Source: Psococerastis gibbosa (taxonomy: Eukaryota > Arthropoda > Insecta > Psocodea > Psocidae). From it: 64,000 nt of DNA. Both the position numbers and the translations under genes were made by a program. The DNA is taken from positions 12,958,001-13,022,000 of the forward strand of contig OZ020489.1 of NCBI GenBank assembly GCA_963971405.1, in the 5' to 3' direction. The notes below the pieces were generated by a model. It was given only the letters and a program-made list of their open reading frames with translations, did no database searches and was not told the DNA's origin. Below, one piece after another: positions 56,025 through 64,000 of the stretch; the stretch's first letter is position 1, and each line of letters starts with the position of its first letter.

Positions 56025-56415
56025 GGCGCAGTTTCCACCGACCTCTAAGTGCAGAATACACATACGGTGACGTGGTAGCAGACTTTCAAGACTTAGGCGG
56101 GGTTTCCGACGACCTCTCATTGCAGAATGCAAATGACATTGACGGAAATTTGAATTTTTCTTTTTATAGAAGTCTATTAATATGTTAGTACTTGACATAT
56201 CCCATGAAGCAATTTTTTAATTTTTGTTTGTTTGTGATTTTACTCTATGATCATTGATCAATTTTAACTATGCCATAGAGTAAAACAAACATTTCCGTCA
56301 ATGTCATTTGCATTCTGCAATGAGAGGTCGGTGGAAACCCCGCCTTTATTAATGATATCTGCTACCGCGTCACCGTATCTGTATTCTGCACTTAGAGGTC
56401 GGTGGAAATAGCGCC
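56025..56415 (-). mobile_element. Composite nested MITE, family N
   Basis: TAA on both sides (56022-56024, 56416-56418). The inner unit has the orientation seen at 8535. Confidence 0.88.
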
Positions 56416-56514
56416 TAAGTATTGTTACAGTGGGCCCACTTTCAGTGAAAAACACGAGCACGAGCCAACCGGAACAAACAGTTCGTCAATTGCTGGCCCG
56501 ACTTCTTCTCCTTT

Positions 56515-56710
56515 AAATGCTCCTCTAAGATTGGCGATCATCATGGCAATTTGGACGTTGGAGACTGCTGCTCTGATAATATGATAATAATGTGAAAAAT
56601 AAAATAAATTGTAAATAGGTTAGCTGGCAGAGTAGCTCTTCGGGGCTAAAGCTCGCCTAATATAAAGACGTTTTTCATTTCATTCATTCATTCATTTCAT
56701 TTTTATTTCA
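56515..56710 (+). repeat. LINE/SINE 3' end with (ATTC)n tail
   Basis: GCAGAGTAGCTCTTCGGGGC then CATTTCATTCATTCATTC. Mirror copy at 15575-15650. 56515-56580 matches 1965-2040. 56711-57104 holds nothing recognised. Confidence 0.6.
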
Positions 56711-57117
56711 TTCTGAAAAGGGAAATAGTGCTCAAGCCAAACCAATGCCTCAGGATTTTTTACCAGGATGATCTTCTTCTGCCGGGAGCCCTCAGTCATT
56801 TTATGTTACCTTGTATTATAACAGGCAGAAGGCGATATTTTTTGATCCTCATCACACGGCCAAACTATCTTAGTTTCCGTTTCTTAACCGTCAGCAGCAA
56901 CTCGCTTCTGTATACCTCGGCACTATAAGAATACCTAACATAAAATTTAAATTACCTGCATCCATAGAAAGTTAGCGGGAAGGTTGGGCAGTGGTATCTT
57001 CTCCCGGCTCCATTCTTCTTCCACGTTTTTCCCTTTCGTATAATTCTCCATCTGAAGCATAAAAGAAATGTTATGAAGAGAAACACTCACAGCGCACTAA
57101 AACATATCTCTTTAGTG

Positions 57118-57310
57118 AAGAACCAGTAGAATCCGGGCAACGGAGCCACCGAGGTACAACCGTCAAAGTCTACGCAGCGCCACTGAAGATGTCAACCGCA
57201 GATATTGACGAAACGTTTGGAAGTTCACTTTCATTTCGACCACGGCCCATCAGCCCGGATTCTACTGGTTCTTCATTCGACTCCGGCCGTGAAAGCTTTT
57301 GCAGTTACAT
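57118..57310 (+). mobile_element. Family P element with 13-bp target duplication
   Basis: TATCTCTTTAGTG (57105-57117) and TATCTTTTTAGTG (57311-57323) flank it, one mismatch. A 21-base inverted start mirrors the ACTGGTTCTT end region; the right end is GTGAAAGCTTTTGCAGTTAC. Confidence 0.72.
57180..57220 (+). ncRNA. Minimal hammerhead-ribozyme-like motif, second copy
   Basis: CCA / CTGAAGA / GTCAA paired with TTGAC / GAAAC / GTT / TGG, same layout as 28552-28592. The stem II change from GTCGAC to GTCAAC keeps pairing, which supports a real fold. Confidence 0.6.
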
Positions 57311-57744
57311 TATCTTTTTAGTGTTTCTCTTTCTAGGCTAGGCTACGGAATTCTGGACCACTTACGCACACCTATACTGTATTTCTTAGCTAACAGTTCA
57401 ATGGAAAACTCATACTGTATCGATATAAGTTATTTGTGGTGGGCTGGTCCCCGACCTAGATAGGATTTAATAAAGCGGCAGCAATAACGCATTGGAGGTT
57501 GTGTTGGAATGCCAGCTATGTCCCATCCCAACCCATAGAAATATTTCCTCTCTTACTGGCTCATGAAGACTTTAACGTCAGTTCTACCGAAACATTCTTA
57601 AATTTTTTTACTATCGAGACAATTCTAAAAATTCTTTGAAGAGTGTTAAGTTTCAGGGCGACTTAGATCAAATGCCTGAATTAACAAGCCATAAATCAGT
57701 GTATTGTTAGAGCTTTTTAATACAGCTATAGCGTTAGTCAGGGC

Positions 57745-57935
57745 AGTAAGTGTAGAGTAGTGGTATAGACTCTAACTTACACCCGAAAGGTGGTTGGTTC
57801 GAGTCCCACACTAGCTACATTGTCAGGCCATGCTTTGGAGGGCATGTAAAGCAGGCGGTCCCGAGTTTTCCTATAGTTGAGTGTAAGAGAGGGCTTTATA
57901 GCCCTAACTCCGCCAGGTTGGCTTAGTAATAGAAT
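57745..57935 (+). mobile_element. tRNA-Glu-derived SINE, copy S5
   Basis: Head with GTAGAGTAGTGGTATAGACT and GGTTCGAGTCCCACACTAGC; body to GGCTTAGTAATAGAA. Confidence 0.87.
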
Positions 57936-57939
57936 TGAA

Positions 57940-58380
57940 TTGAAAACGACTTTATTGAATAAAAACAAAACAAAAGGCGAACAATAAGACTATAAAGTCT
58001 TCTTTTCATGCTAACATTAGAAACAAACATATTGTATTAATATATATGTAGATGCTTAAAATTAAATAGAGAAGAACAAGAGAAGAAGAGGGAGGGGGGA
58101 GCAGGTTAAGGGGTGGGGGGAAGGGGATCCATTTTCGTCACCATTATAAGACCGTAGAGAGTCTCAAGCGTTATCTAAGATATATTGTTTAATAATTCTC
58201 TTAAAGCTACTAAGTGAACTAGCTGCCCTAACCTCCAATGGTAGGCGGTTCCAGTGGCGAATAGCGTATATTACTGTAGATTGCCCGTGTCTTGTAGTCT
58301 TATGTAGTGGTATTTCGAATGTTGTGCCATTGCGTTGTGACTGTAATTTTGTATATTTTTGTATGATGTAGAATAAAAGT
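57940..58380 (-). mobile_element. LINE 3' end, Jockey/CR1-like, minus
   Basis: The minus strand at about 58330-58160 encodes IRHWNRLPLEVRAASSLSSF then KRIIKQYI, the usual C-terminal pattern. The remainder is 3' UTR. Confidence 0.68.
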
Positions 58381-58620
58381 CAATATTTATTTATAACCCA
58401 ATCAAAAAATTACCTTTGTCGAAGAATCCCCCCTACGTTAGTACGAGGGGCATGTAAAAAGTAAGGTTCCCAATGCTGTACACTCGCCATGCGAGATGCT
58501 AGGCGAAATCCGGCTACACCGCCTTGATTGTTGGTCGTAAAAATTCTCTTTTGGCAGGGAGATTTCAATAAAGCACCAACCACGCTTGACGGGGCAGCGG
58601 TTTCTCTTTTCCTTATAAAT

Positions 58621-58840
58621 GATAACAAATTGCACTATTTAAGTACATACCTATTGCACACAATCGCCGACCCCGCTTTCACCCTTTTAAACCGCTATGG
58701 AGACGACTATGAACTTTTGGGCAAGTATCAGATAACAAATTGCACTATTTAAGTACATACCTATTGCACACAATCGCCGACCCCTCTTACACCCTTTTAA
58801 ACCCCTATGGAGACGACTATGAACTTTTGGGCAAGTATCA
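58621..58840 (+). repeat. 110-base tandem duplication
   Basis: 58621-58730 and 58731-58840 are identical except for a few bases, from GATAACAAATTGCACTATTT to TTTTGGGCAAGTATCA. Recent local duplication. Confidence 0.92.
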
Positions 58841-58849
58841 AATTATTTA

Positions 58850-59600
58850 AATTTTGATTGGCTACCATCTTGAAATCGCTAATTTGTCGTAAAACGTGTT
58901 AATTGTCATTATCGTGGATAAAAATACGGACTTTCACCCACATTTCATCCCATCCCTCTAAGACCAATATTAATTGGGATATAATTTTTTTAAGTTTGTG
59001 ATCAGCCGCCATCTTGAAACAAAACGGCAAAACAGGCTGGTTAACGAACTTGATCAAGATATTTTTATTACGATTAATATTTGCCACGTTTCATCCAATC
59101 GGATACTATCAATGCAAGTAGTAAGTACCTATCACATTATTTTCACATTGACTGGGTGCCAACATGAAATCGTTAATTTGTCGAAAAACGTATTAATAAC
59201 CACTATCGTAGATAAAACTACGGGCTTTTACTCAAATTGTATCTCATCCCGCCAAGACCTTTATTATTAAGACCAATATTAACTGAGATATGAATTTTTT
59301 TTAAGTTTCGGATCAGTGCCATCTCAACAAAATTGCCGATCACGCTGGTTACCGAACTCGATCATGACATTTAACAAAGGGTTAGTTGGACTTACAATTA
59401 GGCTTGTTCGATGACCATGATGCCCATGCCTCTAATGAATGTTACAAGCAATGTAAGTCCAACTAAGCCTTTGTTAAATAGTATAACACCATTGTCATTA
59501 GTCTTTACAAATAGATTTCGATCATGACATTTGCATGATAAATTTTTGTGCCAAGTTTCATCACCAAAACGGCAGAAGCACTGAGCTGCGTTTCCTTGTG
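58850..59600 (+). repeat. Degenerate tandem units interrupted by a family F foldback
   Basis: Units near 58861 and 59158 share AATTTGTCG, GAAAAACGT, AAGACCAATATTAA and a GATCAAGA/GATCATGACATT end. 59371-59476 is a short family F foldback. CGATCATGACATTT appears on both sides of it. Related sequence at 25440-25640. Confidence 0.65.
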
Positions 59601-59994
59601 GAGCATGAAGAACCGTGCCATTGGTAAAGGCATCCATTTCATTTGTTTAAATTTCAAATGTTAATTAACAGTTTAAGAGGTGTCAATGAATACGAGGTAG
59701 GACGTGCTCTGAGTTTGAACAAAATCAGGGGTTAGATGAAGGGGGTCCACAACAGGAGATGCGCACAACCCGCCTGTTGCTTCAGCCTCAATTCCTCCTT
59801 TCATAGCTGCAGCTTCCTCCAAGAAGCAACCAAATTTTTCGATTTAAGGTAAGCATTTGATTTTGTTACCCATGATAAAAAATAAAAAAATCGATGTTGG
59901 TTCAACCAGGAAAAAGTAACTAAGGGGAAGACCTAGAATAAAATTAGTAGTAGCTTACTACGAGACCTACAGACACAGATTTGTAACATTGTAA

Positions 59995-60389
59995 GGCGGG
60001 CTTTCCACCGACCTCTCATTTCAGAATGCACTTACGTTGACGTGGTAGCAGACATTCAAGACGTAGGCGGGGTTTCCACCGGCCTCTCATTGCAGAATGC
60101 AAATGACATTGACGGGAATGTCTGTTTTTCCTTTTATAGAAATCTATTAAAATGTTTGTACTTAACATATCCCATGACGCCATTTTTTAAATTTAGTTTG
60201 TTTGTTTGTGATTTTACTGTATGATCATTGATCAATTTTAACCATGGCATAGATTAAAACAAAAATTTCCGTCAATGTCATGTGCATTCTGCAATGAGAG
60301 GTCGGTGGAAACCCCGCTTAAGTCTTGAATGTCTGCTACCACTGCAACGTAAGTGCATTCTGCAATGAGAGGTCGGTGGAAACCCCGCC
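59995..60389 (-). mobile_element. Composite nested MITE, family N
   Basis: TAA on both sides (59992-59994, 60390-60392). Inner unit ends CCCCGC before TTAAGTC. 60393-61170 holds no recognised feature. Confidence 0.88.
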
Positions 60390-61170
60390 TAAAAAAAAAT
60401 ATATATGGGAATATGGGTGAATTTTTTTTCTTCACTTTTCTTGTCCAATACTTCTTTATCACGTTTTTTCCTTGTATTGGGGTTGCTATATATAGGCTAC
60501 TTGTATGCAAAATGTGTTTACGCGTAGGTGTCCTGTGGGCCCTCACCGTGGCCTGATACTATGCCAAAACTTACAACTACTAACGCATAGCTTAAATTAA
60601 ATTTTTTTCTTTAGTTTATAATAAATAATTAAATATTGACTTTTTTGTTCTATTACTAAGCATACCTAGCAGAGTTAGGGTTATAAAAAATGCCCTGGTC
60701 CCGGTCCCGGTCCCGAAAGTACCGAAAGTCCCGAAAAATATTGTTAACAAATCATTATCAACTTTTTTAAAGTACTGTACTCTACTGTAAACTGCAAGGA
60801 AATACTGGAAAATGAGAAAACTATTTCGCATGGACTAAAATACTGTAAGTACCTGTTATTTTTCAAAATATCCTTTTCACACAGAAGGACCTACCTAAAA
60901 ACCGAATAGAAAGGATCTAGTAGCTGAGAGAGAAAAAAAAAAAAGTAGGTAAACATCCCCAATTTCCTAGCACAAATTCCCAACAGGGGCCAGGGGCCCG
61001 CGCTTAACAAAAAAAAGTCACGAACAAATTTTATTATACTTGTTACAATTAATTGCAAAATGTATGTAGGGTGGCTTTGGGGGACAAGAAGAGTTAAAAT
61101 AGGTACACAGTTTCTATTTCGCATAGGGCGACCGGGACTTAAACATGGTCACGGTAACGGGCGAACACTA

Positions 61171-61246
61171 GTAGCAAGTGCGGAACTCGAACGAACAACA
61201 TTTCGGGTGAAAGTTGGAGTCTGTACCATTACTCTACATGCCCTGG
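61171..61246 (-). repeat. tRNA-Glu SINE head fragment
   Basis: Complement of the SINE head (GGAACTCGAACGAACAACAT, GTACCATTACTCTACATGCC). Confidence 0.7.
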
Positions 61247-61594
61247 TAATTCTCATGATTGATCAAATACGGGCTGCTAAAACCCAGCCATACTTATATT
61301 TTTTTTATATGTTGCACTGAAGTACTGTATTGAAGGAAATAAAAATTGAGTTGAATCATTTATGACTAAAGATTTTTTATTTATTTATTGTATTTTAAAG
61401 AGACATCTAAGTTCCTAATTTAGCTACATCTTGATAATGTAAAAGTCGGTGTCGAGTTACATACGAAAAAGGTTATAGTGTTATAAAGTGTTAAAATACC
61501 ATGATTCTAATTATTATTTAGACTAATTATAATTTAGAGAGAAATTTCAAAATATTCAGATTTCAGTCAAAAAAAGAATGAGCTAGTTAATTTG

Positions 61595-61885
61595 ACGAAA
61601 AGTATTAATTCCATCGCCCACAACCACAAAGATATATGTCAATGGCCAGATGGAAAATGTCTAAAAAAAAATACAAGCTTTTGTAGCAATTAAGTGTAAA
61701 TTTACAATATTAATGGCAAAAAAAAAAAAAAAAAAAAAATGATGAAGTGCATTATAAACAGATTTTACAGAATAGTAGTAAACCAATTGAGAAAATAGAA
61801 TGGTTTGAAGAATGCATGCATTTTTAATGAATTATTCTTATCTTTGAGGCTGTAGAGCGGGAACTTAATTAATTTCGTCAAACTC
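61595..61885. repeat. Family D foldback
   Basis: AATTTGACGAAAAGTATTAA with CAACCACAAAGATA faces TTATCTTTGAGGCTG and TTAATTAATTTCGTCAAACT. A20-type homopolymer at 61720-61739. Confidence 0.6.
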
Positions 61886-61913
61886 TTCCATTCTCCCCTA
61901 ATTGCAACTTAAT

Positions 61914-62905
61914 GAACCACAGCGAGTGAACCCGAACATGTTTTTATATTTATCAATTAGTATAGGTACCAAGATAGATAACATGAGTAATTTAATGGTA
62001 AATAATTGTCCTAAGAATGGGGACTTAATTAATTTCGTCAAAAACCCTTCCATTCTCCACTAATAGCAGCTTAAAGAACATGTCTGAGTGAACTCGTACA
62101 TGTTTTCCTATTTATCAATTAGTATAAGTACCAAGATCAATAACATGAGTAATTTCAAAGTAAATAATTTTCCAATGGTTAAATTTCGGTTGCCTCGACA
62201 TTTCCTATATCAAAGCACTGAATTGATCGATGGGAGGATTGCATAGTCTAGAACGGGCAGACCAATACATAAAAACACAGTAGTAATGGCAGGGTAAGCA
62301 ATGTATTGGGGTGTGAATTATCCATAATTTCTTCAAAAAAATAATTTTTTATGCAAAACTAAATCTTTGCTTTGGAAAGCAACCTGTTCGGTTTTGTTAC
62401 TCTATGTAACACCTAATGCATACCTGAAGTAAACCCTTGATAGAAATTTTTCTCAAAAAATTATCTCTTAGCCATTTCTAATGAAAATTGAGTATTTTTA
62501 TTTTTCCCCCAACCAAACTATCAAGGGGCAAGCGACTTATTGCGTTTTTTTAATATTAATATCAACCAAAATAAATTTTAATGTGAATTTTTTCGTTACA
62601 GTCGTTTTTGAGGAAAAAGTTATTTAGCCCCGTTTTTTTTTTTCGGGTAAACCACCCCAAAATTGAGTTATCCCAAAATAAACAAAACAGTCACTAGACA
62701 TGATTTTTGTGCACACACATGCCAAATTGTAACGAAATCCACCGAGTAGTTTTCCCACAAATCAACGAACAGAGTGAACAGTCAGACATTTCGTAAAAAC
62801 CCCCTTTTCTGGTTCTTGGGACAACAAAACGTGTAAATCCAGTGAAATCTCGAAATGGAAAATTTCGACGATCACAAAGCTTTCCTTATCAGAACTACAT
62901 ATAAG
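61914..62905 (-). repeat. Family B repeat, minus, with duplicated junction
   Basis: The block ACTTAATTAATTTCGTCAAA plus the first bases of family B occurs twice, about 166 bases apart (61861 and 62027). The duplication spans the D/B boundary. The remainder follows family B to CTTATCAGAACTACATAT. Confidence 0.7.
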
Positions 62906-63399
62906 AAGAAATAAATACATGCGAAGCTGAGAAAATTGATTAGACCAACTTCTTAAGAACCTCGAGGAAAAGTTTTCTATGAAATGGTGAAAAGCGTTTT
63001 AATTGAGTGATAGGAGGAAACCGAGGGCGCACAATGTCGGGTAATTAGATGTAGAGATGCTGTCAACCGCACGCCATTTTTCATTGATCTTCAAGATTCA
63101 GAGGGCACTTGACTTCATCTCCAAGATGAGAGAGACGTCACCAATCAGCAAATCTTCAGCTCCATTACTTCCGAAAGTGCTGAGTCTACGATTCTCTGCT
63201 ATTTACATCTTGTTTGTTTGCATTCATTCAAAACTAGGAAGAATCGATACTAGTGATCCCGTATCGTACATATTTATATTATATAGGCTAGTAGATACAA
63301 AATTTTATGAATGGTTCCACCCATCCACGGAAAATATTATTGTTCTAAGGGTAAAGAAAAACGCAGAGTACTCCATTGACCATAGCCAACTCAACAAAA

Positions 63400-64000
63400 G
63401 AGAAGTACAGCATCCTCCTAGGAGAAGCTGCACAGTTCCCCACATAGTGTCTCTAACGGTAGCCCACCTTCGCCTTGAAAACCACGAGCTACCAAAACAC
63501 CTGTCCATGGTGGTAGCCCTAAGAAAAGCAGCCCTGGAGACAATCCACACAAAGTATCCTGCCCACGAGTGCTTCACTGTCATATACTCTGACGGATCCT
63601 CGATGTCGGGAACAGGTAAAACAGGCGCTGGGTACACATCAAACATCTTCCAGGGGTCAGTGGCGGTCGGAGCCCCACTCACGAATTACGACGGAGAAGT
63701 AGCAGCTATACACGAATCAGCTGAGAAACTAGCCTCCATTAAATCCATCCAAAAGGATGTGTTTCTTATCGATTGCCAGGCAGCAATTATAGCACCAACT
63801 TCCAACAAATACACAGACTGTCTAAGGACTATCCAATGCCGTAACAAGCTCGCTAACCTGATTAACTCGGGTGGATTATTACACTACAATGGATCCCAAG
63901 CCATGTGGGTGTAGAAGGGAACGAGAAAGCCGACGAACTGGCAAAAAACGGCACAACCCTCCAGCAACCACCCTGTGCTCAATCCTACTCCTCTGCTAAA
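63400..64000 (+). mobile_element. LINE RNase H domain, frameshifted, runs off window
   Basis: VIYSDGSSMSGTGKTGAGYT carries the first catalytic Asp, GEVAAIHESAEKLASI the Glu, and VFLIDCQAAI the second Asp of RNase H. A one-base deletion near 63890 shifts the last part: another frame reads QWIPSHVGVEGNEKADELAK, the final conserved block. This is the R1/Jockey/I type RNase H. 63057-63399 in the same frame has no recognisable domain. Confidence 0.85.

Noticed and set aside
1-64000. CRISPR arrays, operons or prokaryotic genes
   Set aside because: No spaced direct-repeat array and no bacterial-type gene packing; the genes have spliceosomal introns.

Overview
This is eukaryotic nuclear DNA, almost certainly from an arthropod and probably an insect. 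It has two intron-containing genes with GT-AG introns, no operons, and AT-rich DNA packed with degraded transposable elements. The MOB4 protein starts MKMA like the fly protein and shows insect-like residues. I cannot name the species.

Two complete protein-coding genes were assembled exon by exon, both on the + strand. (1) Positions 4866-27350 hold a TRIM-NHL E3 ubiquitin ligase of 12 coding exons and 692 residues, with RING, B-box, coiled coil, filamin-type Ig repeat and NHL propeller in that order. Every splice phase closes. (2) Positions 34125-36702 hold Mob4 (phocein), 4 exons and 226 residues, a subunit of STRIPAK phosphatase complexes. Nothing in the sequence ties the two genes functionally.

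The rest is mobile or decayed DNA. Intron 3 of the TRIM gene carries a processed RpLP1 pseudogene. Introns 4 and 9 carry decayed partial tandem copies of the coding exon just upstream. Element families, named here for cross-reference: N, palindromic MITEs with GGCG...TTCCACC ends and TTA/TAA flanks, mostly a MITE nested inside a MITE; T, MITEs flanked by TTAA; one hAT-like MITE with an 8-bp target duplication; P, foldback elements with 12-13 bp target duplications and a minimal hammerhead-ribozyme-like core (candidate Penelope-like); S, a tRNA-Glu-derived SINE; B, a long repeat with 5' and 3' hairpins and a poly-C tract; C, D, F and H, other repeats; and 3' ends of RTE-like and Jockey/R1-like LINEs.

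Layout: 1-4832 repeats; 4833-27350 TRIM-NHL gene; 27351-34124 repeat-bearing intergenic DNA; 34125-36702 Mob4; 36703-64000 a gene-free repeat field ending in a LINE RNase H region that runs off the right edge. The least ordinary observations are the propagating nested MITEs, the hammerhead-like motifs in palindromic elements, the exon-relic duplications, a candidate 18-nt microexon inside the RING domain, and palindromic elements with tRNA T-arms.
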